From Punica granatum (Eukaryota; Streptophyta; Magnoliopsida; Myrtales; Lythraceae): a stretch of DNA of 64,000 nt. Both the position numbers and the translations under genes were made by a program. Below are positions 36,553 to 46,800 of the stretch, one piece after another. The DNA lies in the NCBI RefSeq assembly GCF_007655135.1, contig NC_045129.1, forward strand, positions 37,821,122 to 37,885,121, read 5' to 3'. Numbering within the stretch: the stretch's first letter is position 1; each line of letters starts with the position of its first letter. A model generated the notes under the pieces. That model was not told where the DNA came from. It did not search any database and saw only the letters and a program-made list of their open reading frames with translations.

Positions 36553-37010
36553 ATTTCTAGAAAAGTCTAGAATGTAAAAAAAATATATTATTCAAATCTA
36601 AAGCAATCCCGAAGATAGAATTATCCTAAATGTCCCCACTCCAACGACTTGAAAGCATCTCTTATTCCTTTAGTAGATGAATCTATCACTTTCTGTCGAT
36701 TTCCTTAGGTTGAAAAAGCCTTGTATGATATTAACAATATGGATTGAAGAATCGAAGTCAATCCATCATGTATTTTTTGGAGTTTCAACGAAAAATGATT
36801 CATGACATATTAAACAAATTAAGATACCTATCTTTTCAAGCCACTTCTTATATTTGGGGCAATCTTTCTTCACATGCCCATCATTCCTGCAGAAGAAGTA
36901 CTTCACTTTACTACCATCCGTCTTGGGCAGCGCTTTATACTGCCTCTTCCCATAATCTTTCTTGCCTTACCTTTTGGACGAGTAGCCAGATGGGCAACTT
37001 CAGGCTTGTC

Positions 37011-37631
37011 CTACTTCATATTCTCCTCCTTTTGAACACACATGGTCAAGAATTCTGTAATGGACCACTCCTTCTTATGTGTGTTGTAGGAGATCTTAAA
37101 AGATTCATACTCAGCTGACAAGAAGTTGTGAATGAAGTGGACCAAAAATGGCTTGGAGGTATTAATCTTCAGAGTCTTGAGTTGAGCTGTCAAGTCTCTC
37201 ATTTCCATGATATGCGCACGCGCACCCTTTAAACTGTCGAAGGTCCTGCTAATCAGTCTTTTCATCAGGGTACTTCCCAAGGCCTTATCTAATTTGGCAA
37301 TTTGTTCATTAATTGCCTTCAAAAAATCCTTAGCCTTAGTCACCTCATCAACAGCTCCCCATATGCTTTTTTTCACACGGGACTTCATGAGCATGTGGCT
37401 TAACCGGTTGAATTTCTCTCATCACTCATACTTCTCCTTGACCTTAGGGGCATATGTATCCGCGGGAGCAGAAGGCTCCTCCTCACGGAGCGCATAATCT
37501 AAGTCTATGTACCCCATAGTGAAAAGAACCGACTCCTCCCAGTTAGAAAAATTTTGTCCATCAAACATAAGAATATAAGCAATATTTTCAAAAACAGATT
37601 GAGGAAGAGTTGCAAAGATCAAGAATATCAA
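37011..37631 (-). pseudogene. copia gag fragments
   Basis: Two open stretches, 37631-37422 and 37394-37011, hold the N-terminal gag (UBN2-like) region: NFSNWEESVLFTMGYIDLDY, then VDEVTKAKDFLKAINEQIAK and LTAQLKTLKINTSKPFLVHF. They are in different frames, so the gag is broken. Confidence 0.85.
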
Positions 37632-38280
37632 TTAGGTGCTACGTAAAATAAAAAATAACCATATATAGTAAATTTCTCCTCCTTTGGGGATAGGCCGCAA
37701 GAATGCATGAATTTACTAGTAAGACAAGCAAATTTGATAATTATGATGAAACTATTCATTAATCCATTGGGCATAGAACAATCCCACCATAAATACCAAG
37801 ATTTACCTTCTCAGACTAATCTAAGTCCCAAGACTAATAACTATCATTTGGAGCAAAGACTCAATTACAATTTGATACTAATAACCATATTTTAATTATT
37901 ATGCGATTTGCCTTATATAGGGTGCTTTGGCTACTCCTATATCCTTAAAACTACACTACATAGCATCAGACCGGACCAAAAAATAATCGAACCAGTTAGA
38001 ACTGACCAGACCGGTCAGAATAGCCCAACCGGTCAAACTGGGCTTAGATTTGACTTAATGGGCTTGAGCCCAGCCCAGCCCAGTTTACTAAAACAGGTCG
38101 GGCCGAAACTGGATGGATCGGGTGGGCGAAGTCTGATCCTGGTCGGGTCGAAGCTAATCGGGTGCGATCCAAGGCAGAATCGGGTCGGCTGGACTTCATC
38201 TTCCTAACCCGACTCTGCTGCCTTCTCCCGAAAACCCTAGCCGCCGCATCCTCTCACCGGAACCCCAGCCACTGCAAGCC

Positions 38281-39292
38281 TTTTTTATCACTTACATGCA
38301 TTCTTATTAGATGTTACTCAGCCACTCGGTTGGGTAATACTCGCCAATCTGGTCGTCGTTTCTAATAATCTTTGCCGTAAGCTTGGTGTCCGGACGAGAC
38401 TTGTGAAGTGTTGAAAGTCTCCCCAGGCAGGGCCGGTAATCTGAGGAGACCGTCAAAGTCGATGTCATGGACCACAACTTCTAATAACCTTTGCCTTAAG
38501 CGTCGTGTCAGGGCGAGACTTGTGAAGTGTCGAAAGTTTCCGCAGGCAGGGGCGGGTAACCTGAGAAGACCGTCGAAGTCAATGTCATCGACGACAACGA
38601 CTAGCTTGCCGGAAACTAATTAATGCATCCTGCAGTTCATCTTCGAATCTCTTTACTTAAAGAAGGCGGCCAAAGCTTCCCTGCCTCCCAAGAAAGAAAC
38701 GCAAGAAGTAAGTACAGGGAAAAACAGAAAAGATATGGCTAGGTTCTCTTCTTCTACAATACTCTGCTTTCTCTTGATTGTGATGAGCTCATATCAATTT
38801 GCTTTACTGTGCCAAGCTGCGAGAGGCATGCCCACCTGTAAGAATACTCTTCCGTTGTACGCCACCCAGTTATGTTTAGCTCCGTATTACTTTAAAATCC
38901 TTCCATTTCGTTTATATGCTCGTTTCATGTTGATCATGGACGTCATCTTCACTCGTTCGTTTTATGTACTGTCATTTAAGTCTCTTGAAGTGGTGGAGTT
39001 TGGTGAAAATAGCTACCAAACCCACAGTGGAATGGCTCCAGCTCCAATTTATACATTCTCGCCCAGGCTATGCAGTTATGGCCATCCTAACGACATAAAT
39101 ACCAAAATCTAAGCTAAGGGAATGAATTTAAGTCTTACACTGAGTACTTTGCCATCACGATCCTGTCTCGGACATGATTTCTGCATCAATGGGAGGTCTT
39201 TGGTGAGGTAGGGCTCGTTGTCAAATAGCTAGAGAGATGCCGGGGCTTAAGAATATTCTAATCAACAGAAAAAGGTTAGGTGTACTTCTTGT
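38281..39292 (+). repeat. Duplicated block, copy B (contains P2)
   Basis: Second copy of the 34180-35046 block. It is longer because of a tandem duplication of about 120 bp in the upstream part: TTCTAATAATCTTTGCC at 38360 and TTCTAATAACCTTTGCC at 38479. Otherwise it is collinear. Confidence 0.85.
38735..39112 (+). CDS. Putative small secreted protein P2 (two exons)
   Basis: Paralogue of P1. Exon 1 (38735-38837) encodes MARFSSSTILCFLLIV, then a hydrophobic stretch to CQAARGMPT, with donor ACCT|GTAAGA. Exon 2 begins at 38991 after TCTCTTGAAG and reads VEFGENSYQTHSGMAPAPIY, TFSPRLCSYGHPN, stopping at 39112; about 75 aa. It is phase 1 as in P1. In exon 2 P1 and P2 differ at several amino-acid positions (Ala/Thr, Cys/Tyr, His/Tyr, Asp/Ser, Asn/His) and at about three silent sites, with no frameshift. 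The predicted signal peptide points to secretion; function unknown. Confidence 0.5.
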   Translation: MARFSSSTILCFLLIVMSSYQFALLCQAARGMPTCKNTLPLYATQLCLAPYYFKILPFRLYARFMLIMDVIFTRSFYVLSFKSLEVVEFGENSYQTHSGMAPAPIYTFSPRLCSYGHPNDINTKI

Positions 39293-40575
39293 ATGTGCAA
39301 GAATTTCTCAAATCCTTACCCTCCTTATCCTATAAGCATACCAGGATTTGTTATTGTCCAATTGAACCTAGATAAAGATCCTATTCGGCCGTCTCCAGAC
39401 GCAAGATAAGGATTTTCGAAATCCCCTTCAGACAACAACCTAAAGGATTCGGCAGAGTGGTTGTGGACTTACAGCATCTCCATCGATGTTTAGGGCCAAC
39501 ATACAGTTGCACTTCCACTCTTCCCTTAAATGCATAAATGGTATGGGGCATTGTCTGTGACCCATGAGCAAAGATGAGACTTCCCTGATGTATGTGCTCA
39601 GTAGTTGACATGCCTCTTGGTACTAGAGTTTGTATCGGCTTTGTGGCCAGAACATTGGATATAATGTCGCATCTCGTGAAGGAGCTGATAAGTTAACGAG
39701 GATGTTACTTTGTTGCTGTGCAGATACAAAATCCCATTACTGTAGGTCAGCGGTTTGTGGACTTCCGGGAAGCCCCGATGGCCAGTGGAAGCAGCATCCT
39801 GCTTATAAAGTTCCTACCGTTCCACCACCTCAGAAAATGTCAATAAACCACAACAAGACTGGCTAGTTGGCAGTCAGAAACAACGATGCCATCTCGAGTC
39901 ACTGAAATTATCTGCAAGAAAGCAACGAATCTCGGTTGTTAATTGTGATTTATCTTACTGTAAATGCTAATAGGATCAAGGAAAAGAGTGTATAATAAAT
40001 TCCTAAAGATTACAGTTTCTAGGAGGCCTTGAGAAAGTAGTGAGACTTTTGCTGTTTTTAAAGTATTATTTTAATAAAAAGCAACTTGTTTAGAAAGTAC
40101 TTATGATAAAGAAATTTATATATTACTAGATATATAATAGAAATCGTCATCAAAATTCCGACTGACACACCGCAACACGCTACTTTGCGGTTGCCCCCTA
40201 TAGATATCCATCTTTTTGACCACGGGCGCTCCTTATTGGAGTTCAACCCAAATGTTTAATAAACCAAAAATAACCAATTGAGTCATTCGTTCTACCAGTA
40301 GAATTAAGGTGGATCAATAACCAACTCGTGATTGTGATACTGATCTCAATCCTGGGAATGTATAGGTATTGACTGAGGAAGAAGAAGTCAATCGAAAACT
40401 TGGATCACAAGAATAAGAAACATTTTGCAAGTAAACTCACCAGAAGTTCCCCCTTTGACACCTGCACGTACTTTACGACTTTGATTGGAAGCATCATACA
40501 TATATTGGAAATTATTTTCATGGTTTTTCCAGCATTTTTTACTCTATTTTCCTGGTCCCTTTCCCTAGTTTTCCA
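39293..40575. other. Degraded copy of the ICME-downstream sequence
   Basis: About 39780-40015 aligns with about 31600-31820 (TTCCACCACCTCAGAAAATG, ATTATCTGCAAGAAAGCAAC). A stretch opening after an acceptor-like TTGCTGTGCAG (39723) reads GSPDGQWKQHPAYKVPTVPP to a stop at 39866, but no first exon is evident. I call it a relic, not a gene. Confidence 0.4.
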
Positions 40576-40576
40576 C

Positions 40577-40584
40577 TATAAATA
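40577..40584 (+). promoter_or_regulatory. TATA box of P3
   Basis: TATAAATA lies 63 bp before the P3 ATG, which leaves room for a leader of about 30 nt. The context CCACTATAAATACTG is a textbook plant core promoter. Confidence 0.65.
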
Positions 40585-40639
40585 CTGAAGTCCCTCCTGT
40601 CTCTAAACCCCGAGAAGAAGAAAGCATAGAGGAAAGAAA

Positions 40640-40944
40640 ATGGCCGAGTTTCGGTCTCTTGTCATTCGTTTTCTCCTGATTGTGAATTGCCTACTCATTT
40701 TCCATTGTCTAGGAGCATCCGGTATGTAACGATCAGTCCCCTTGTACGACCGATTTTTTCATCAGATAAAAGAGAACATTAATTACCCATGCACCTGGTG
40801 ATCTGGTGCCATGCAGGTAAAGGTCAGAAAACAGAGAGGCGGGGTCGGTGGAAGTCGTTGGTCACCAGCACCTTCCTGGGCTCTCCCTGGCCAAACTCCT
40901 TCAACGACTCCATGGTCCCCTTCGCCAAGACCATGATTCTATAG
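40640..40944 (+). CDS. Putative small secreted protein P3 (two exons)
   Basis: Exon 1 (40640-40721) encodes MAEFRSLVIRFLLIVNCLLI then FHCLGASG, a strong signal peptide, ending at CCG|GTATGT. Exon 2 (40817-40944, after TGCCATGCAG) encodes KGQKTERRGRWKSLVTSTF and LGSPWPNSFNDSMVPFAK to a TAG, giving 69 aa. Start wording (MA.F.S), hydrophobic core and a phase-1 intron right after the signal peptide match P1 and P2, but the mature part is unrelated by eye and more basic. A TATA box stands upstream. Function unknown. Confidence 0.45.
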
Positions 40945-42124
40945 CTGCTAACGTACATAACGCTGTGTGATGCAAGAGTGGCCTTGATCAACATCAACCA
41001 GTGGTTATAACGAGTCCTGCCTGAAAATGCTGAGTTCTGCGGGTTTACACTCATACCACATGGATTCCGTCAAAACCAACAGTTGTTTTCGTATGCTCTT
41101 GAAGGTCCCATGAATCTGGTGTTTAGTTACGTTAAATCCTCTGTTCCATATTTCTCAGTTTGGCATCTTGTCTTACGGTAGATGTATATATAAAGAAGTT
41201 AAGATTTATATACAGAGTAAGGCCAAATCCATAATGAAAAGCCCTTATGGATTTTATTCTGGTGACCTTTCGCTTGATCACATAGTATATTATGGAGAAA
41301 ATGAAATAAGATTGCACGCATCATTCATGATTCACTATGTAATTTTATTCATCACACAAAGCTCGAAAGACGAGAAAACATATGACATACAATCTCGTGA
41401 TCAAAGAAGACACACACGAGCACTGGTAAAAGCATTTATTGAAGAGCAAAATCGATCTGTAAGCTTCATGGGCAAATGTTCGTTCTGGAACTACACCGCC
41501 CTTGTCGTGCGTTCATCTCTATTTCTTGCCACCGGATGCCTAATACAAGAAACCACATGCATTAACAAGTTAAATTAATCAGTATGCATCAAGCTAGAAA
41601 ATTTGACTGCTTCATCGCCTATTTGCTTATACATCGAAGCATATTTTCAAAACCTGTCTTGATAGAAAAGAACTGCGCAAACGAGCATCGTATGAATTGA
41701 CGTCCATTTTCCTTTCGGCATTCGATGTGAAATATGACGAAGAAGTCAACCTAACATACAAAATTCCCTTTCACACCCATCCCAATCTCGCGTTGTGGAA
41801 AATCACTTGATAAATAAAAGAGTTTATTCTTCTTTTGTATTTTGCTCCTTTGTCCTTTATTATTGCGCTCTTTATAAGGATTCTCAATTTGTTCTTGAAA
41901 TATGAAACGTGTCAAGTCTATCAACTTAATAAACATTTCGACCGTGATATCAAAATTTTCAAAACATCCTGAATATAAATATGAAAAAAGTTTAGGTAGA
42001 AATACCTAATTGCATATATGGACAAGAAAGCTAGTCATGTGGTTAGATTTGACTTGTTAAATTTGATTGAGTTGATCATCAAATAGAGATGAACTACATA
42101 ATTAAAGACACTATCTTACTAACT

Positions 42125-42160
<36 letters not shown>
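40945..42160. other. Intergenic; relic of duplicated block, no intact gene
   Basis: About 41283-41405 matches 32710-32835 (ATTCATGATTCACTATGTAA). A 136-codon open frame at 41168-41578 covers this segment, but the matching segment at 32.7 kb is not kept open, so I do not call it a gene. The stretch from 41.6 to 42.1 kb shows nothing I can name. Confidence 0.5.
42128..42160. repeat. (TA)n microsatellite
   Basis: About 16 TA units. On the minus strand it lies just past the small Lys/Pro-rich gene, inside its intron if the exon ends at the GT donor. Confidence 0.95.
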
Positions 42161-42162
<2 letters not shown>

Positions 42163-42346
42163 AAAATACTATTATATGACGATCAATAGTCAAGGTTTTT
42201 ACCTTCCTCCTAGGCTGAGCGGGCTTCGGCTCAGCCTTCTTGGGGGTGGCCTTGGTGGCCGCCTTTGGGGTGGAGCTCCCCTTGGGAGGCTCTTGCTTGG
42301 CCTGAGCAGGCGCAGCCGACGGTTTTTCAGCCTTGAGTGAGGCCAT
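42161..42346 (-). CDS. Small Lys/Pro/Ala-rich basic protein
   Basis: The ATG at 42346 opens MASLKAEKPSAAPAQAKQE, PPKGSSTPKAATKATPKKAE, PKPAQPRRK, a strongly basic, disordered sequence. It is GC-rich in AT-rich DNA. After PRRK the DNA reads AG|GTAAAA, a plausible donor, so the CDS may splice to an exon I could not find. Read through it is 61 aa and stops at 42161. A TATA box lies 84 bp upstream of the ATG. The composition is like histone-H1 tails or small ribosome-associated proteins, but I cannot assign a family. Confidence 0.55.
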
Positions 42347-42429
42347 ATTTTCTGCAGATCACGACACGAAGAGACTGACTGGGAAATGTCTTTGAAATTG
42401 TTTGTTAATTTTTGCCAGACTAGCCCGGG

Positions 42430-42437
42430 ATTTATAG
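42430..42437 (-). promoter_or_regulatory. TATA box of the Lys/Pro-rich gene
   Basis: On the minus strand GGCTATAAATCCCGGG places TATAAATC at 42437-42430, about 85 bp before the ATG at 42346. This implies a leader of about 55 nt. Confidence 0.7.
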
Positions 42438-43801
42438 CCGAGTTTGAGAACAGCGACATGGAATCAGGATCACCAGTAGCTGAGGGAATATAACCCAGTT
42501 GGCTGGAGAATTCCCCGCTGAAGTAGCATCAGATGCTTTGCTTAAGCATTTTTTTTTCCCCAGATATTATTTGGATGCCATCTTTCCTATTGCTCAAGGA
42601 TGAAGACTTCTCGGGCAGACCCTTTTCCTTTTCTCCCATGGAGAACAAAAGTACATCAATTATGCACAAAATATTTGTCATTATTGTTTCGTGCATAAAG
42701 CTAAATGGGAATGTAAATCATGTCATGCTTTGGAGGTGTCAGTCTGCCATCCAATTCGTATTACCATCGATTCTTTTCGATCTAGAGTATCGAATTTGAA
42801 ATTTTTTAGTTATCAGATAAGATCCCTTGTGTTTAGTATATTGAAATAAAAATGCTAACAGTTAATAAAAGAACACGAGTAATCCCAGGATATTGAATCT
42901 AAAATCTCTAGATTATCAAAAGAAAACATGTGTCACTGCACTACACCGTATTTTGATAAAAAGTATTAAGACTGCGTTTGATTTGTTAGTGTGATTTTAA
43001 AATCATGATTTTGATTTTGATTTTGATTTTAATTGTGGAAAAAGACAAATGAGATGATATTATAAATTTGAGTTGGAAAACGTATATTTTTATTGTGTAT
43101 TGTGTTGAGTTAAAATCAAAATTATTATTCTAAAATCAACCTAACTTTTCAAACGCATCCATTGTCTTATTAAACACAGTAGTTAAAAGTCACAAAAGTA
43201 AATTGTCGGCTGCCCTGTGGCATCTAGTAGGTGGCTCGACCCACACCACCTCCCTCCAAATCAGTTTGTTGCGTATGGTAGATCATGCCACCGGATGGAC
43301 CGCGTATTGGATCTAAGCTGGCAAACTACTCCGATCATTTATGGCATACGGTAGCACCTTGGCCACAGAACCTTCAGGTTCCCATGGTGAGCTTATTTAT
43401 GCAATTTCTGAGATGGAAACGTACGAAAAGTACTCATGTTTATGCAAACCAAATGCTTCAACCCAAACTTCTTACAACGACCAAACTAGACTAGTCGATC
43501 TGAACGAGAGTATCTGATTCCCATACATAATTACCCAGTAGTACCCAAAAGACATCATCCATCATCATCTCCCTACGTTATAGAGGCATCAAGTTCAAAG
43601 ATGTAAACCGATTGCGAGCTAGGAGTAAGATGCATGTCTGTACATATAATACGTGTAACATAATAGCAGATCTCTCGTAGAGAACTAGATATTGCCCAGC
43701 AGAGAACTTACTGCCCATCTCTCCAGCATATTAGAATTCGGGAATTTAAATAGTCTATGTCAACAACTTTGTTTCTCCGGACCACAGGGAAGGTTCCTTC
43801 A
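42438..43801. other. Intergenic between the Lys/Pro-rich gene and PPC4
   Basis: It contains the MITE listed next and the PPC4 3' UTR near 43.6-43.8 kb. No gene seen. Confidence 0.5.
42973..43157. mobile_element. MITE family M2, copy 1
   Basis: The inverted ends match: left TGCGTTTGATTTGTTAG, right (complement) TGCGTTTGAAAAGTTAG, each followed by GATTTTA. The interior (ATTTATAATATCATCTCATT on the minus strand) is shared with the element at 57.7 kb. It is 185 bp and non-coding; no clear target-site duplication. Confidence 0.7.
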
Positions 43802-46800
43802 TTAACCCGTGTTCCTCATGCCTGCTGCGATTCCATTTATAGTGATGAGCAACGCATCCCTAAGCTTGTTATTGTCATCATCCCGTCTCAGCCTCTTCAG
43901 AATCTCGACCTGCAACATGTTCATTGGGTTCAAGTAGGGTAACCTACTCTCAATCAGCCTCCTCAGGCTACGGTTGTTCTGTGACAGTTTCTCGTGGCCA
44001 CTGACAATCAACACGAACTTCTCCGTGGCTAATAGCTCCCTTCTTAGATCAGCCCCGAGCTCCCTACGGCTCTCGGACACGAGCACCTCATCATAATGCT
44101 TGGCAATCGGGAAGTCCGCCTTCCCGAGAACCATCTCGATGAGGTCAATTGTGGACTGGAAGAAGGGCCACTCTCTGTACATGGCTCTAAGGTCTTCAGT
44201 ATAACCCTTCTCGCAAGCTCCCGTCAGACCCGCCCCAACCCCAAGCCATGCGGGGAGGACGAACCGTGTCTGAGTCCACGCAAAGACCCATGGGATGGCC
44301 CGCAGGTGCCCAATCCCTGTCGAGCTCTTCCTCCTTGTGGGCCTACTCCCTATGTTGAGGAAACCCAACTCAGCCTGCGGAGTCGCCTCATGGAAGTAGG
44401 CCAGGAATTCTGGGTTCTCATAGACCGTGCTTCGGTACCTCTCACAGCTTATCTTTGAGATTTCCTCCATTAGGTTCCGCCACTTTAGTTCTCGGGGAGG
44501 TTGAGGGGGCTGCAGAGTTGCCAGGAGTACGGCCGTTGTGTATATCTCGAGCTGCCTGACTGCTGTCTGTGGTAGACCGAACTTGGCCTGTACCATCTCT
44601 CCTTGCTCAGTCGATCGAAGCGTGCCCTGCGAAATAGATTCCAGATCACTCCATGGTGAGGTTAAGAAGATAAATAAACTGAAAAAGAAAATAAATGATA
44701 TAGCACAGAACATGCAGTACAGAACAATATAACATCACGGTGTTTATCAGATATGAAACAGTGAACTGACCATGACAGAACCGGGCGGTTGGGATTGAAT
44801 AGCAAGATATGTCGGCCCCCCACCACGCCCAATGCTCCCCCCTCGCCCATGAAACAGGGTAACTTTGATACCAAACTCGTTGCACGCTGCAACAACATCT
44901 TCTTGAGCCTTATATAGTTCCCATGCAGCAGTGAATCTGCCAGCATCTTTACCCGAATCCGAATATCCTACCATAACCTGCAAGGATAATAACGACGGTA
45001 CTATGACGACTGACTGATTGATGAAAACTACTTTGAATTGTTAGGGAAGATAAAATTCGAGTTTCACCTCTTGGTGACCGTTGTGATTTTTTATGATGTG
45101 GTCCCTGTACCAATCAATGGACAGTAGCTTCCTTATAACCGAACCGGCTCCCCTGAGGTCCTTCACTGTCTCGAACAGAGGAACAACCCGCAACCTGTTC
45201 CACGAGGAATGCTACGCCAACTCAGAATTTCACCAGGCAATTCAGTTGAGAAAAGATCCCACCAAATACAAACTTATAGGTTATTACACCAACTTTTAGG
45301 ATCCTAGTGCTGTTAGCAAAGGAAGGATGGCCTAACATGAAATTGTACTATTTTGAAAACTGGACCAGTCATTTGAATTGAACTTTGAGCAGGCCAGCTT
45401 GTAAAAGCATTGCGACATTGCAGATTCCTCCACCAAATTACAGAGAGACTGGTCATAATCAAACCCTATTGATTAGAGTATGATCAGGCTTTAAATTCAA
45501 CTTACGTTCCACCAGGACAGGGTCTTCCCAGTTCCCCACTTAGAGCAAGTCGAGCATCTTTCTGCAAGAGTTCCACAGCAAGAACATCACTCGCCTACAA
45601 GTTGCAATTCAACATTTCGGTTAGTGTCACTGAAGATGAACGTGTCCTTCAGCTTAAAATATTAAAAACGAAATATAGTATCAAAAGTCTGTTCGATTTA
45701 TATTGGGGAATACATTTGAAGCCATGGAAATCACATAAGCACCAAGGGAATCACTTCCTAGCTCAGCAGCTACTCGGAATGTGTCCAAAACTTCTTGCAC
45801 ATCTGGGGGCACCTGAAATGGGCCAAGCAGTGACATAGATTAAACTCCAGCTCAGAACCTTCATAAATTCTTCACATTATATTCATGAAGCGGCTCATAT
45901 TTTCATCAATTAGCTACTATTTCCAGAATTTAATATGATCCTTTTCCAATTGTTAAGTTGCTTGCTAACACTTCTTAAAGAATGCCGATGAGACAACTTC
46001 TAGACAACATTCACAAGACAAGATGTTTGATATATAAATAACTAAATAAATTTTAAATAATAAAATTGAATAATAAACACAGACAAGTTCCGACCTGCCA
46101 TTAATGTATCTCATAATTAATTAGTTTACTTCGAAGTTGAAGCAGGCAATTAGAAACTGCCACACAAAGAACTCACCACTATGGTAGGCGGAACTAGAGG
46201 TCTCTTTCCCTTGAGTTCTCTCGTTAGGAACTCCAGTTTCTTCTCTTCATCCCACTCGCTGTACGTACCCATATCGAGATACTTTGTAATAGCATCAAGA
46301 GTTTCAGAATGTCTACCTGATTCCTGATTCATGGAGGAGAAGCTCGCTTAGCAGGAATTCCCTTCATCATCATCCATGGTAGCTCTAGAATTCTAAAAAG
46401 TACTAAGTTAATTACCTGGCGCAAATCAAGTTTCATTAGTCCCATCCCGAAGGTAGCAACTCTTCTTATCAGGTCAGCAAGCCTCCCATCGGCAAGCACC
46501 CCGGAACCGCTCAATTGCTGCAAGATTAAAAGTTTTCAAAGATCAACTGCCTTATGAGACGGGTCTTTATTCATGGAGAATATGGATTTCAAAGCAAGCA
46601 TAGTTATAAAAGCTGAACTAAACCAGAAGAGCGGACTGTTGTGATCAGGAAATGGGAGCCACGGCCCCTTTGGATCTCTAAGAAACACGCCAATGCAATT
46701 TAACCTTTTGAACCAGCCAGTTCATACTTTGAACCGGCCCCTTTTAAGGTCTATTAAATACATAGATTTGAATGATTTCTTACACCTCGACTTTATTTAA

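Larger units (their letters stand above)
35047..38277 (-). mobile_element. Truncated Ty1/copia LTR retrotransposon
   Basis: Order on the minus strand: a GC-rich probable 5' LTR remnant (38277 to about 37890), a degraded Met-tRNA primer-binding site (AGTATCAAATTG near 37870), gag, gag-pre-integrase, integrase and the first codons of reverse transcriptase. Gag shows FDGQNFSNWEESVLFTM and FLVHFIHNFLSAEYESFK. The zinc knuckle FFCRNDGHVKKDC has lost its first Cys. YLLWHKRLGHIS marks gag-pre-integrase. DCIKGKQTNK .. IIHIDICGPFPT and SDRGGEYY mark integrase. The element stops at WSDAMKDELDYIAKNGV with TGG changed to TAG. Most of RT, RNase H and the 3' LTR are missing. Many frameshifts; not mobile. 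Confidence 0.9.

Noticed and set aside
39630..39866. 78-codon plus-strand frame with GSPDGQWKQHPAYKVP
   Set aside because: Protein-like text but no signal-peptide exon or promoter, and the matching 31.6 kb copy is broken; treated as relic.
41168..41578. 136-codon plus-strand open frame
   Set aside because: No family resemblance; part of it lies in a duplicated segment whose other copy (about 32.7 kb) does not keep the frame open.
44096..44458. 120-codon plus-strand frame
   Set aside because: Antisense shadow of the conserved last exon of PPC4.
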